Below are positions 9,154 through 18,170 of a stretch of DNA of 64,000 nt, in pieces. The notes under the pieces were generated by a model, which was given only the letters and a program-made list of their open reading frames with translations, had not been told where the DNA came from and searched no databases. Made by a program: the position numbers and the translations under genes. Each line of letters begins with the position of its first letter. Positions within the stretch are counted from its first letter, which is position 1. The DNA is from Arthrobacter sp. PM3 (GTDB taxonomy: Bacteria > Actinomycetota > Actinomycetes > Actinomycetales > Micrococcaceae): positions 3,824,215 through 3,888,214 of the forward strand of contig NZ_CP022314.1 in assembly GCF_003352915.1 (NCBI RefSeq), in the 5' to 3' direction.

Positions 9154-10341
9154 TCAGTCCGCCTTCGGCGAGCGTTTCCACGCGCCCCGCTGTGCTTCGG
9201 CCAGGCCCAGCAGCCCCAGCCGGCCGAGTCCGGCGCGGACCGCATCCGGGCTGAGGCCGGCCACCGCGGCCAGCTTCTCGACCGAGCTCGTGGTCCGCAG
9301 GGGCAAGGCATCGAGCAGGATCAGGTCCTCGAGGGTGAGCCCGTCCTGGACCTCGGCCCGGCCCGCTTCCTCCGCGGCCAGGGCTTCCCCGCTCGGGGAG
9401 GCGAGCTCGGCGATTTCCCCCGCATCCGTGACACACACGGCGCCGCCCTCGCGCAGCAGCCGGTGGCAGCCGGCGGAATTGGCGCTGTGGACGGATCCAG
9501 GCACGGCCCCCACGGCCCTGCCCAGGCTCTCGGCATGGTGTGCCGTGTTGAGGGCACCGGACCGCCACCGGGCCTCGACCACCACCGTCACGGAGGCCAG
9601 CGCCGCGATGAGGCGGTTCCGCTGCAGGAACCGGTAGCGGGTGGGCGCGGAGCCGGGCGGGACCTCGGCCAGGACTGCACCGTGGTCCGCGACCGCCCGC
9701 AGCATATCCTCATTACCGGACGGGTAGAACCGGTCCACTCCCCCGGCCATGACGGCGATGGTGGGCATGCCGCCGGCACCTCCGGCCAGGGCCGCCCGGT
9801 GGGCATGGGCGTCAATGCCGTAAGCGCCGCCCGAGACGATGGTGAACCCGCGCTGGGCCAGGGAATAGGCGAGGTCCGCCGTCACGGACGCACCGTAGCT
9901 CGTGCTGTCCCGGGAACCCACCAGCGCAATGGCCCGGGCCACGGCGGGGAGTTCCTGTTCCACGCCGCGCCACCAGAGGCACAACGGCTCCTGAAGGCCG
10001 AGGTCGGCCAGCTGCGGAGGCCACAGCTCGTCCGAGGGGATGATGAGACGGCCGCCGAGCCGTTCCATGGTCGCCAGGTCCCGCTCGGGCGCGAGATCGG
10101 GCAGGCGCGTCGCCCACCGCTGCAGCGCCGCGCCCAGTCCCGGCCAGCTACTGCCGGCCCCGCATGCCGCCAGTATTGCGGTGATCTCCTGCTCGAGGTG
10201 GACGCCGGCCGCCAGCCGCCCGCTGGCAATCCTCAGGGCGTCCTGCGCGCCCGCCGCTTGCACCAGGGCGAGGGCCGCCGCGTCCTGCGGTTCGAACAGC
10301 CGGGACAATGCCGCCCGGGCCGTCCGTTCGTCATCGCTCAT
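9154..10341 (-). CDS. dprA: DNA-processing protein DprA
   Basis: Binds incoming single-stranded DNA and loads RecA during transformation; in bacteria not known to be competent the role is less clear. The 395-residue protein has an N-terminal helical region, a Rossmann-like DprA core with GSRDSTSYGA and SGGAYGIDAHAHRAAL, and a C-terminal winged-helix-like segment (LPLRTTSSVEKLAAVAGL). Its neighbours yifB (comM-like) and yraN are the usual actinobacterial set, and the gene lies 69 bp after yifB on the same strand. Identification is firm; natural competence of this strain cannot be judged from the window. Confidence 0.95.
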   Translation of the reverse strand: MSDDERTARAALSRLFEPQDAAALALVQAAGAQDALRIASGRLAAGVHLEQEITAILAACGAGSSWPGLGAALQRWATRLPDLAPERDLATMERLGGRLIIPSDELWPPQLADLGLQEPLCLWWRGVEQELPAVARAIALVGSRDSTSYGASVTADLAYSLAQRGFTIVSGGAYGIDAHAHRAALAGGAGGMPTIAVMAGGVDRFYPSGNEDMLRAVADHGAVLAEVPPGSAPTRYRFLQRNRLIAALASVTVVVEARWRSGALNTAHHAESLGRAVGAVPGSVHSANSAGCHRLLREGGAVCVTDAGEIAELASPSGEALAAEEAGRAEVQDGLTLEDLILLDALPLRTTSSVEKLAAVAGLSPDAVRAGLGRLGLLGLAEAQRGAWKRSPKAD

Positions 10342-10410
10342 GGGAGAGTCCTTCCGTGGAGGCGGAGATACTGGTGGCCGGCTCGTGCGGGGCCGGGATG
10401 TGTGCCGGGC

Positions 10411-11958
10411 TCACGCGGACACCGTGCCGGCCTGGCGCAGTCCGAGCGCCTGTCCGACGTCGTCCGCGTCCGGGGCGTCGTGCCGGGAGAGATCTGCAAG
10501 GGTCCAGGCCAGGCGCAGCACGCGGTCGTAGCCGCGTGCCGTCAAGACACCCCGTTCCAGCGCGTAGTCCAGGATGCGGGTTGCGGGGGCCTCGAGCCGC
10601 AGTGCCCCGCGCAGCAACCGCCCCGGCACTTGCGCGTTCGTCTCCAGGCCGAAAGGCAGCAGGCGGTCCAGCTGGCGGTTCCGGGCCTCGCGGACCCGTT
10701 CGGCGATGGCGGCCGTACCTTCCTCCGCTGCCGGCTGGCCGAACCCGGCGAGCGACACACGCTCGACCTCCAGTTGGATGTCGACCCGGTCCAGCAAGGG
10801 CCCGGACATCCGGGCCTGGTAGCGGCGGCGCATGGTCGGTGTGCAGATGCAGTCCACACCCTTGCCGGTGGCCTTCCCGCAGGGGCACGGGTTGGCGGCG
10901 AGGACCAGCTGGAACCGCGCGGGATAAGCCGCCGCGCCGCCCGAACGGTGAATGACGAGCTCACCGCTTTCCAGGGGCTGGCGCAGCGCGTCCAGGACCC
11001 CGCGGTCATACTCCGGCGCCTCGTCGAGGAACAGCACACCGCGGTGGGCCCTGGACGCCGCTCCGGGCCGCGGCAGCCCCGAACCGCCGCCGATAATGGC
11101 CACGGCGGTGGCGGTGTGGTGCGGGTTTTCGTAGGGAGGCCGGCGCAGCAGCTGCACGGACACCGACGACAGGGAACACAGCGAGTGGATGGCGGTCACC
11201 TCCATGGCCTCGGTGTCGCCCAGGTCGGGCAGGAGCCCGGGCAGCCGCTCGGCCAGCATGGTCTTCCCGGCGCCGGGCGGCCCCGTCAGAAGAATGTGGT
11301 GGGCGCCCGCGGCAGCCACTTCCAGGGCCTGGCGGCCCGCGGCCTGGCCGGAGACGTCGCACATATCCGGCTCCGGCGCGGGACCCGTGCCGGCGCCGGG
11401 GTCCTCGCCGTCCTCCGGCTGCGGTTCGAAGTCAAGTGCCAGGTCCTGCGGATCGGCCCCGCAGTCGAACGCCAGCCGGGCGAGCGTCGCGTAGCCGCGG
11501 ACCCGCGCGCCGGGGACGAGCCGCGCCTCGGCGGCGTTGGCCCGGGCGACGACGACATCAGGGTACCCGGCCCGGACGGCGGCCATGACCGCAGGAAGCA
11601 CGCCCCGCACGGGCCGGAGCCGGCCGTCCAGGCCGAGCTCGGCGATGAAGACGGTCCGTCCGGTGGGCCGGATGTCGTTGGCGGCCAGCAGCACGGCCAT
11701 GGCGATGGCGAGGTCGAACCCGGAACCGCGTTTGGGCAGCGAGGCCGGGATCAGGTTGGCCGTGATCTTCCGGCGGCTGAGCGGGATCCCGGAATTGTGC
11801 GCCGCGGAGCGGATCCGTTCTTTGGCCTCGTTGAGCGAGGCGTCCGGCAGGCCCAGGATCACGAATGCCGGGAGCGTCTGGCCGATGTCGGCCTCGACCT
11901 CCACGATGTAGCCGTTCAGGCCGACGAGGGCCACGGAGTAGGTCCGGCCCAGCGCCAC
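10411..11958 (-). CDS. YifB/ComM family Mg-chelatase-like AAA ATPase
   Basis: A 515-residue AAA+ protein. The N-terminal Lon-protease-like domain contains TANLIPASLPKRGSGFDLAI. The ATPase has Walker A GPPGAGKTM and Walker B-type VLFLDEAPEY, and the C-terminal Mg-chelatase domain has RVREARNRQL. ComM is a hexameric branch-migration helicase acting on DprA/RecA recombination intermediates; the link to DprA is supported here by adjacency. The start is GTG 11958, immediately after the yraN stop (TAG followed by GTG), so translation is probably coupled. Confidence 0.92.
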   Translation of the reverse strand: MALGRTYSVALVGLNGYIVEVEADIGQTLPAFVILGLPDASLNEAKERIRSAAHNSGIPLSRRKITANLIPASLPKRGSGFDLAIAMAVLLAANDIRPTGRTVFIAELGLDGRLRPVRGVLPAVMAAVRAGYPDVVVARANAAEARLVPGARVRGYATLARLAFDCGADPQDLALDFEPQPEDGEDPGAGTGPAPEPDMCDVSGQAAGRQALEVAAAGAHHILLTGPPGAGKTMLAERLPGLLPDLGDTEAMEVTAIHSLCSLSSVSVQLLRRPPYENPHHTATAVAIIGGGSGLPRPGAASRAHRGVLFLDEAPEYDRGVLDALRQPLESGELVIHRSGGAAAYPARFQLVLAANPCPCGKATGKGVDCICTPTMRRRYQARMSGPLLDRVDIQLEVERVSLAGFGQPAAEEGTAAIAERVREARNRQLDRLLPFGLETNAQVPGRLLRGALRLEAPATRILDYALERGVLTARGYDRVLRLAWTLADLSRHDAPDADDVGQALGLRQAGTVSA

Positions 11959-12315
11959 CTAGCCCACCCCCTTGAGGTGTTCGACGGCGGGCTCGCCGGT
12001 GCCGTCGTCGAGCACGGCGATCACGTCCACGCGGCGGGGCGGCATGCCCATCCCGCGGACCCGGCACCAGGCCGCTGCCAGGCGGTGGAGGCGGGCAAGT
12101 TTGTCCGCTCCGACGGCCTCAAAGGGGTGCCCGTAAGCGAGGGATTTCCGGGTTTTCACCTCGGCGATGACCAGGGCGTCGCCGTCGAACGCGATGATGT
12201 CGATCTCGCCCTCGGGACACCGCCAGTTGCGCTCGACGATCCGCAGGCCCTGCGCCTGAAGATAGCCTGCCGCGATGTCCTCCCCGCGCCGGCCCAACAC
12301 ATCCTTAGCTCTCAT
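11959..12315 (-). CDS. YraN family (UPF0102) putative endonuclease
   Basis: A 118-residue protein of the YraN family, with a restriction-endonuclease-like fold. The motif EIDIIAFDGDALVIAEVKTR contains the D...E-x-K residues expected for a RecB-like nuclease centre, and the N-terminus (GRRGEDIAAGYLQAQGLRI) is typical. The biological role is not established, although the gene travels with rnhB, comM and dprA. ATG 12315 is the start. The stop abuts the GTG of yifB. Confidence 0.92.
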   Translation of the reverse strand: MRAKDVLGRRGEDIAAGYLQAQGLRIVERNWRCPEGEIDIIAFDGDALVIAEVKTRKSLAYGHPFEAVGADKLARLHRLAAAWCRVRGMGMPPRRVDVIAVLDDGTGEPAVEHLKGVG

Positions 12316-12431
12316 GCCTCCAGCGTGGAGCGACGGGCGGCAGGATCACAGGGTCCTCTTTGGCTATGTGGAAAACCCCGACGGGACCAGGCGAAGGGCT
12401 CGGTCGCGGGACCAGGCGAGGGACAGGGAAA

Positions 12432-12758
12432 TCAGTTGCCCAGGTCTTCGACCTTGGGCAGCGCGAGCTCCTCGCTGCGGGGCAGCTCCTCGACGTTGAC
12501 GTCCTTGAACGTGATGACGCGGACGCTCTTGACGAACCGGGCGGAGCGGTAGACGTCCCACACCCAGGCGTCCTGCAGGGTCAGGTCGAAGTAGACCTCG
12601 CCGTCGGCGCTGCGGGCCTGCAAATCCACATGGTTGGCAAGGTAGAAACGCCGCTCGGTCTCGACCACATAGCTGAACAGTCCGACGACGTCGCGGTATT
12701 CGCGGTATAGCTGCAGCTCCATGTCGGTCTCATAGTTTTCAAGGTCCTCGGCACTCAT
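12432..12758 (-). CDS. DUF2469 domain-containing protein
   Basis: A 108-residue actinobacterial protein of the DUF2469 family, recognised by MSAEDLENYETDMELQLYRE and RRFYLANHVD. Function is unknown; it sits next to rnhB in many actinobacteria. The frame continues upstream to 12797, but ATG 12758 matches the family N-terminus. The tail is acidic and ends in a short polar stretch. Confidence 0.88.
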   Translation of the reverse strand: MSAEDLENYETDMELQLYREYRDVVGLFSYVVETERRFYLANHVDLQARSADGEVYFDLTLQDAWVWDVYRSARFVKSVRVITFKDVNVEELPRSEELALPKVEDLGN

Positions 12759-12804
12759 GGTTCCATCTTGCACCATCCGGCGCCGGCCGTGCGCCACGCA
12801 CGCG

Positions 12805-13470
12805 CTAGAGCAGCTGCCAGCTGACCCGGTGGTGCGGCGAGGGGCCGGCGGTCCGCAGCGCGTCCTTGTGCGCGGCCGTGCCGTAGCCTTTGTTCTCGTC
12901 CCAGCCGTAAGCCGGATAGGCGGTGTGAAGCTCGCCCATCATGGCATCGCGCTCCACCTTCGCGAGGATGCTGGCCGCCGCGACGCTCAGGCACTGCATA
13001 TCGGCCTTGACGAGGGTGTGCACCGGCGCGTCGCAGCCGGCTTCGGCGGGCGCATCGTCAAACAGCGAAGGCTGCCGGTCGGGCGAGAGCCAGTTGTGGC
13101 TGCCGTCAAGCAGGACGACGTCGGGCATGACGCCGGCAGCAAGGACGGCGAACCAGGCGCGGTTGCCGGCAAGCCGGAGGGCGCCGATGATGCCGAGGTC
13201 ATCGATCTCCTTGGCGGACGCATGTCCGACCGCGGCTGCGACGCTCCACTTCCGGACCACGGGCACCAGGCGTTCCCGGTCGGCCACCTTGAGCAGTTTG
13301 CTGTCCCGGACATCGGTCAGAAGCTTCTGCCGTTCGAGGTCCACGACGGCGATCCCCACGCTGACGGGGCCGGCGAGGGCACCGCGGCCGACTTCGTCGA
13401 TGCCGGCGAGCAGCCTGGCACCGGAGTTCCGGAAGCGGCGTTCGTAGTCGAGGGTGGGGGCGGCGGACAT
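12805..13470 (-). CDS. rnhB: Ribonuclease HII
   Basis: Removes RNA from RNA-DNA hybrids, including single ribonucleotides misincorporated in DNA. The 221-residue protein has the diagnostic [16 protein letters not shown] motif near residues 17-32, which carries two acidic catalytic residues. Further acidic residues lie in [11 protein letters not shown] and in the downstream [19 protein letters not shown]. It lies 10 bp after lepB on the same strand, part of the rplS-lepB-lepB-rnhB-yraN run. Confidence 0.95.
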   Translation of the reverse strand: MSAAPTLDYERRFRNSGARLLAGIDEVGRGALAGPVSVGIAVVDLERQKLLTDVRDSKLLKVADRERLVPVVRKWSVAAAVGHASAKEIDDLGIIGALRLAGNRAWFAVLAAGVMPDVVLLDGSHNWLSPDRQPSLFDDAPAEAGCDAPVHTLVKADMQCLSVAAASILAKVERDAMMGELHTAYPAYGWDENKGYGTAAHKDALRTAGPSPHHRVSWQLL

Positions 13471-13480
13471 GGCGGGTGGC

Positions 13481-14341
13481 TTACTTTCCGGTCGGGGCGG
13501 GCACGCTCCGGAACACGTCCGGATAGTTGTCCAGGGCCGCCATCCTGTTCAGCGGCCAGGCGATGACGGCAGCCTTGCCTTCGATGTCGGATTCGTTGAC
13601 GAAGCCGCCGTTGGTGTCCATGTGGGCGCGGGAATCGGCGGAGTGGTTGCGGTTGTCGCCCATGACCCAGACCTTGCCGGCGGGCACGACGACGTCGAAG
13701 TCGCGGACCTGGGGGATCTCGGCCGGGTTGATGTACTTCTCGTCCAGGGGCGCGCCGTTGACGGTAAGCTGCCCGCCGGCGTCGCAGCAGACCACGTGGT
13801 CACCGGGCAGCCCGATCACCCGCTTGACCAGGTGCTGTTCGGAGTTGTCCGGGAGCAGGCCGACGAATGTGAGCCCGTCCTGGACCCAGGTGAAGGGCCC
13901 CTTGGCTTTCTGCGCTGCGGGGGCCAGCCAGTTCTGGCTGTCCTTGAACACCACCACGTCCCCGTGCTGGAGCGCGATGGGCTGCGGCACGAGGAGGTTG
14001 ACGAAGATGCGGTCGTTGACATCGAGGGTGTTGACCATGGATTCGGACGGGATGTAGAAGGCCCGGAACAGGAAGGTCTTGATCAGGAAGGACAGCACGA
14101 CGGCGACGACGACAACGGTGGCCACTTCCTTCAGCCAGAGGAAGAGCGGGCTGCGCCCTTCCCGGGCTTTGGCGCGCTTGGCCCGCCGCGAGGACCCGCC
14201 CGCGTGCGCCGGTCCCGCATGGGACGGCCCCGCCTGCGCTGGCCCCGCCTGCGCCGGTCCCGCGTGCTCCGGTTCGGCGTGGGCCGCCCGGGGTCGGTCC
14301 TGGCCCTGCGGATCAGGAAAGCGCGGTTCGCTGTCGGGCAT
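13481..14341 (-). CDS. lepB: Signal peptidase I (long form)
   Basis: Membrane-bound serine protease that removes Sec and Tat signal peptides. It has 286 residues. The cytoplasmic N-terminal extension is rich in Ala-Gly-Pro (four AGP-type repeats around residues 27-48), followed by a basic stretch and one membrane span (about residues 71-90). Catalytic Ser is S101 in YIPSESM and the Lys base is K173 in [11 protein letters not shown]. The start ATG directly follows the stop of a second signal peptidase gene (TAG-ATG at 14344-14339), so the two are probably co-translated. The AGP repeats make its N-terminus distinct from the paralogue. Confidence 0.95.
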   Translation of the reverse strand: MPDSEPRFPDPQGQDRPRAAHAEPEHAGPAQAGPAQAGPSHAGPAHAGGSSRRAKRAKAREGRSPLFLWLKEVATVVVVAVVLSFLIKTFLFRAFYIPSESMVNTLDVNDRIFVNLLVPQPIALQHGDVVVFKDSQNWLAPAAQKAKGPFTWVQDGLTFVGLLPDNSEQHLVKRVIGLPGDHVVCCDAGGQLTVNGAPLDEKYINPAEIPQVRDFDVVVPAGKVWVMGDNRNHSADSRAHMDTNGGFVNESDIEGKAAVIAWPLNRMAALDNYPDVFRSVPAPTGK

Positions 14342-15022
14342 CTACTGTCCGTTCGTCGTCGTCGTTGTCACGGCCGGTTCAGGCCGCGCTACTGCTGCAA
14401 ATCTATCAAGCGGCCAGATGATCTGTACCGGCCTGCCAATGACGCGTTCCACCGGCACCATGCCGCCGCCGGGAGCGCCGAGCAGGCTGCGGGAATCGGC
14501 CGACACGGAACGGTGGTCGCCCATGAGCCACAGCCGGCCGGCCGGGACCTCAACACTGAACTTTGTCTGGCTGGGGCTGTCCCCCGGATACAGATAGGGT
14601 TCCGTAACTTGCTGGCCGTTGACTGTGAGCCGGCCGCCGGCGTCGCAGCACACCACGCGGTCGCCGGGCAGCCCGATGACGCGTTTGACGTACGTGGTGT
14701 CACTGCCGGCCAGGCCCAGCCAGCGTCCGGTTTCGGCCAGGGTATCCACCACCGGCCCGTTGCCGCTGTTGAGCGGCGCGAACGAGCCGCGGCCGTCGAA
14801 CACCACGACGTCGCCCCGGGCCAGGGACGCCGCCGGGGCGACGGTGCGCGCCACGAGGATCCGGTCCCCGGTGCGCAGGAGCGGTTCCATCGACGCGGAC
14901 GGGATGTAGTAGACGTCCAGCCACAGGGAGCGGACCACGGCGCTGATGGCCACGGCGAGCACCAGGGCCAGCAACGCAAAACGCCAGCCCGGTTTCCCGT
15001 GCTGGCGTTTTGGCTGTTCCAT
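14342..15022 (-). CDS. lepB: Signal peptidase I (short form)
   Basis: A second signal peptidase I, 226 residues. It has a short basic N-terminus, a membrane span at residues 14-31, catalytic S44 in YIPSASM and K113 in [11 protein letters not shown]. It shares the VVCCDAGG loop with its neighbour, suggesting tandem duplication followed by divergence. It lies upstream of the longer copy in the operon and downstream of rplS by 126 bp. Two type I signal peptidases may split substrates, which cannot be told from sequence. Confidence 0.94.
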   Translation of the reverse strand: MEQPKRQHGKPGWRFALLALVLAVAISAVVRSLWLDVYYIPSASMEPLLRTGDRILVARTVAPAASLARGDVVVFDGRGSFAPLNSGNGPVVDTLAETGRWLGLAGSDTTYVKRVIGLPGDRVVCCDAGGRLTVNGQQVTEPYLYPGDSPSQTKFSVEVPAGRLWLMGDHRSVSADSRSLLGAPGGGMVPVERVIGRPVQIIWPLDRFAAVARPEPAVTTTTTNGQ

Positions 15023-15148
15023 GTTCCGTATCCCTTGGCGCTGTGGTGAACTGATGTGCGCTGTTGCGGATAGCTTCGGCGCGCCGGAGGGCGTACCGGG
15101 TACGGTCCGTGGACCCGCGGGCTAAGCCTGTGGTGGAACCCGGCAGGC

Positions 15149-15508
15149 TTACTTGGCGGTCTGGAAGTCGCGCTTTTCCTTGATCTTCGCGGCCTTACCA
15201 CGCAGTGCACGCATGTAGTAAAGCTTGGCGCGGCGCACGTCACCCTTGGAGACGAGCTCGATCTTGTCGATGATCGGGGAGTGCACCGGGAAGGTACGCT
15301 CCACGCCGACGCCGAAGGAGACCTTGCGGACGGTGAAGGTTTCGCGGACGCCGTCGCCCTGGCGGCCCAGGACGAAGCCCTGGAAGACCTGGACGCGGGA
15401 GTTCTTGCCTTCGATGATGTTCACGTGAACCTTGATGGTGTCACCCGCGCGGAACTCGGGAACATCGGTGCGCAGCGAGGCTGCATCTACGGAATCGAGG
15501 ATATGCAT
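15149..15508 (-). CDS. rplS: 50S ribosomal protein L19
   Basis: Large-subunit protein at the 30S-50S interface, 119 residues. Start ATG 15508 gives the family N-terminus [15 protein letters not shown]; a longer in-frame start at 15532 overlaps the AGGAG ribosome site just upstream. Conserved [14 protein letters not shown] and [20 protein letters not shown] are present. It follows trmD by 231 bp, a gap that holds a TTGACA hexamer on the minus strand near 15606 and may carry its own promoter. Confidence 0.96.
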   Translation of the reverse strand: MHILDSVDAASLRTDVPEFRAGDTIKVHVNIIEGKNSRVQVFQGFVLGRQGDGVRETFTVRKVSFGVGVERTFPVHSPIIDKIELVSKGDVRRAKLYYMRALRGKAAKIKEKRDFQTAK

Positions 15509-15739
15509 TGATCCACTCCTGGTGAACGCCACAGGTCACTCACGTTGGGTTACGGCGGCCAAGCCCGGGGGCAGGCGCCGCCCGGAAATTTCCGCCGAAA
15601 GTTTGTCAATCCGGCCCTGTCAGGAATTGACGGGACCGGGGTGCCGGGCTGTTGGTGGCGCTCCCCCTGTGGCAGGTTCGCAACCCAGCAGGCACAAGGA
15701 CTAATTTTGCCACATGAGGTGCGGGTTAGCCCAATCTGG

Positions 15740-16561
15740 TCAAACGCCGGGCCGGCGGGTGAGGCGGCCGTCGACGACGTCGTACCCGAGGTCAGCGAAC
15801 GCCGCGCGGTCCGCGCGGGGCAGCCCGCCGGCGTCGAACTCCGCAAGGAGGTCCGGACGGCGTTCGGCGGTGCGCCGGTATTGTTCGTGCCGGCGCCATT
15901 GGGCGATTTTGCCGTGGTTGCCGCTGAGCAACACTGCCGGAACCTCCCGGTCCCGCCAGATGGAGGGCTTGGTGTAGACGGGGTATTCGAGCAGCCCGTC
16001 GGAGTGGGACTCCTCGACGAGGGATTCGGGGTTGCCGACCACACCGGGCAGCAGCCGGCCGATCGCCTCCACCATGGCCAGGACGGCGACTTCGCCGCCA
16101 TTGAGGACGTAGTCCCCCAGGCTCATCGGGCGCACAGTGAAGTGGTCTGCGGCCCATTCCAAGACCCGTTCGTCGATGCCCTCGTAGCGGCCGCAGGCAA
16201 AAACCAGCTGGTCCTCTTCCGCCAACTGGTGCGCGGTGGCCTGGGTGAACCGCTCGCCGGCCGGGGACGGGACGATCAGCACGGGCTTGCCGGCGGCGCC
16301 GGGCGCGCCGGACCCGGTTTCCGCGGCGGCCCGTCCCGCCGCCACCGCGGTGAGCGCCTGCGCCCACGGCTCGGGCTTCATGACCATGCCGGCCCCGCCG
16401 CCGTAAGGGGTGTCGTCCACGGTCCGGTGCCGGTCGGTCGTGAATTCGCGGAGGTCGTGGACGCGCAGGTCCAGCAGGCCGTCCTGCCGGGCTTTGCCGA
16501 TCAGGGACAGTTCCAGCGGGGCAAGGTATTCAGGAAAGATGCTAACGACGTCGATTCTCAT
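15740..16561 (-). CDS. trmD: tRNA (guanine-N1-)-methyltransferase TrmD
   Basis: Makes m1G37 in tRNAs that read CCN, CUN and CGG codons, which prevents +1 frameshifting. The 273-residue protein shows the SPOUT trefoil-knot sequence [19 protein letters not shown] and the N-terminal [17 protein letters not shown] loop. The C-terminal domain is of usual length. Its ATG follows the rimM stop directly (TAG-ATG at 16564-16559). The rimM-trmD-rplS order is the common bacterial one. Confidence 0.96.
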   Translation of the reverse strand: MRIDVVSIFPEYLAPLELSLIGKARQDGLLDLRVHDLREFTTDRHRTVDDTPYGGGAGMVMKPEPWAQALTAVAAGRAAAETGSGAPGAAGKPVLIVPSPAGERFTQATAHQLAEEDQLVFACGRYEGIDERVLEWAADHFTVRPMSLGDYVLNGGEVAVLAMVEAIGRLLPGVVGNPESLVEESHSDGLLEYPVYTKPSIWRDREVPAVLLSGNHGKIAQWRRHEQYRRTAERRPDLLAEFDAGGLPRADRAAFADLGYDVVDGRLTRRPGV

Positions 16562-17161
16562 CTACGCGTTGCTCCCGGTGTTCGTGTCCCCGGCGTCATT
16601 GCTCTCGGCGTCCGTGCCCCCGGAAGCGGCACCCGGGATCCCGGGGGAGTCCTCGGCGTTGATCTCGAAGAGGCCCGGCGGCGGGGTGACCACGACGTAC
16701 TTCTCCCCCACATTGACCTCGGGCACGATCTGCTCGACGAACGGGACCAGGATTTCCTGGCCGTCGGCCGTGGTGACCACCAGCAGGTCCTGGACGGGCA
16801 TCGTGTGCAGCGCGGAGACCTTGCCCACCACGGTGCTGCCGAGGCGGACGTCGAGGCCCACGAGCTCGTGCTCGTACCAGCCTTCGTCGTCGTCCTCATC
16901 GATCTCTTCGGTCTCGATGAACAGCTTCGCGCCGCGGAGGGCTTCGGCGTCGTTGCGGGTCTCGGCCTCCTCGAAGGCCAGGAGCAGGATGTCCTTGTTC
17001 CAGCGGGCGCTATAGACCGTCAGCGGCCCGGAGGAGGCCGGTTCCACGATGAACCGGGTCCCCGGGACGAAGCGGTCGCCGGGCGCATCGGTCAGCACCT
17101 GGACGGTCACTTCGCCGCGGATGCCGTGGGGTTTGCCGATTCGTGCCACCTGGAGCTGCAT
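16562..17161 (-). CDS. rimM: 16S rRNA processing protein RimM
   Basis: Ribosome maturation factor that acts on the 30S head and binds S19. The 199-residue protein has the N-terminal beta-barrel start QVARIGKPHGIRGEVTVQVL and a PRC-barrel second domain with LVGLDVRLGSTVVGKV. Between and after the domains lie acidic and Gly/Pro-rich segments, including a C-terminal tail after residue about 170 that looks disordered. Upstream lies a hairpin (17207-17247) separating it from the KH gene. Confidence 0.93.
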   Translation of the reverse strand: MQLQVARIGKPHGIRGEVTVQVLTDAPGDRFVPGTRFIVEPASSGPLTVYSARWNKDILLLAFEEAETRNDAEALRGAKLFIETEEIDEDDDEGWYEHELVGLDVRLGSTVVGKVSALHTMPVQDLLVVTTADGQEILVPFVEQIVPEVNVGEKYVVVTPPPGLFEINAEDSPGIPGAASGGTDAESNDAGDTNTGSNA

Positions 17162-17206
17162 CTGTTCCTCTGTTCGGGTTTTGTCGTGGGGGTCTGGGCG
17201 GAAAAC

Positions 17207-17247
17207 AGCCCGGCCCCTCCACCATTATCTGGTGAAGGGGCCGGGCT
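17207..17247 (-). terminator. Terminator or attenuator between the KH gene and rimM
   Basis: Stem AGCCCGGCCCCT (17207-17218) with AGGGGCCGGGCT (17236-17247), inner stem CACCA/TGGTG and loop TTATC. Read on the minus strand, the stem is followed by GTTTT (17202-17206). This has the form of an intrinsic terminator and would divide rpsP-KH from rimM-trmD. Confidence 0.7.
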
Positions 17248-17270
17248 AAAGACAAGTAGTGCTGAACGCG

Positions 17271-17513
17271 TTAGCGGCGGCGGTCCGTGTCGACGACGTC
17301 GACCCTGACCGGCTCGCCATCCGCCAGCGCCGCAACCACAGTGCGCAATGCGCGTGCGGTCCGGCCCTGCCGGCCGATCACCCGTCCCAGGTCGTCCTGA
17401 TGAACGCGCACCTCGAGGGTTTCCCCTCGGCGGTTGTTCTTCGCACTGACCTTGACGTCCTCGGGGCTGTCAACAATCCCGCGGACCAGGTGTTCGAGCG
17501 CTTCTGCCAGCAA
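17271..17513 (-). CDS. KH-domain RNA-binding protein (KhpA-like)
   Basis: An 80-residue single KH-domain protein of the KhpA/YlqC type. The RNA-binding GxxG loop is in RVIGRQGRTARALRTV. Such proteins lie next to rpsP in most Gram-positive genomes and bind mRNA and small RNA broadly. The start is TTG 17513, one base after the rpsP stop, so it is almost certainly translationally coupled to S16. A terminator-like hairpin follows. Confidence 0.92.
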   Translation of the reverse strand: MLAEALEHLVRGIVDSPEDVKVSAKNNRRGETLEVRVHQDDLGRVIGRQGRTARALRTVVAALADGEPVRVDVVDTDRRR

Positions 17514-17514
17514 T

Positions 17515-17940
17515 TTACTCAGCCTCGGTGGTCTCTGCTTCGGCGGCGTCGGCCGGAGCCTCGGCAGCTTCGTCCTTCTTGGCCTTCTTGGTGATGGCTT
17601 CCGGGATGATCACGGAACCCTTCTCCGGGGCAACGAAGTCAGCCTTGGCAGACTTGGTCTTCAAGGTGCCTTCCTGGCCCGGGAGACCCTTGAACTTCTG
17701 CCAGTCACCGGTGATCTTGAGGATCGCGGAAACCTGCTCGGACGGCTGTGCGCCAACGCCGAGCCAGTACTGGGCACGGTCCGAGTCGACCTCGATGTAC
17801 GAGGGCTCTTCGGTCGGGTGGTACTTGCCAATCTCTTCGATGGCACGGCCGTCACGCTTGGAGCGTGCGTCCATGACGACGATGCGGTAGTACGGTGCGC
17901 GCATCTTACCGAAGCGCTTAAGGCGAATCTTAACGGCCAC
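17515..17940 (-). CDS. rpsP: 30S ribosomal protein S16
   Basis: Small-subunit assembly protein. The conserved core [19 protein letters not shown] is followed by [19 protein letters not shown]. Two GTG starts are possible. GTG 17940 (V-A-V-K-I-R) gives the family N-terminus and lies 11 bases after AGGAG. GTG 17952 overlaps that AGGAG. I prefer 17940, giving 141 residues. The C-terminal 25 residues are an Ala/Glu/Thr-rich acidic tail, common in actinobacterial S16. First gene of the rpsP-KH-rimM-trmD-rplS set. Confidence 0.93.
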   Translation of the reverse strand: MAVKIRLKRFGKMRAPYYRIVVMDARSKRDGRAIEEIGKYHPTEEPSYIEVDSDRAQYWLGVGAQPSEQVSAILKITGDWQKFKGLPGQEGTLKTKSAKADFVAPEKGSVIIPEAITKKAKKDEAAEAPADAAEAETTEAE

Positions 17941-18170
17941 TTTTGTGGTCACTCCTGTTTCTGAAACGGGGTCGAGCCCGGCGTTCTGCACCCGTGGGGC
18001 GGGCCGTACTAGGGGGTTCTAAAGGACAAGATCAGGACGCGGAGAGAGGGGCCGCGCAGATCGAGTACCTGTTCATTGTGCCAGATCACCGGCGCGATTT
18101 CGACTTGACACGGCCCCGGCGCCGCTTTGCGCCGCCCGGGCCGGCAGCCCGGGCCGTCGGCGCGGACGGG

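Noticed and set aside
9085..12552. 1155-codon plus-strand frame.
   Set aside because: Antisense to xerC, dprA, yifB and yraN, which have clear families; a GC-rich shadow frame.
15606..15632. Inverted repeat GTCAAT/ATTGAC in the rplS leader as an autoregulatory element.
   Set aside because: Only six paired bases with a 15-base loop; overlaps a TTGACA promoter-like hexamer. Too weak to call.
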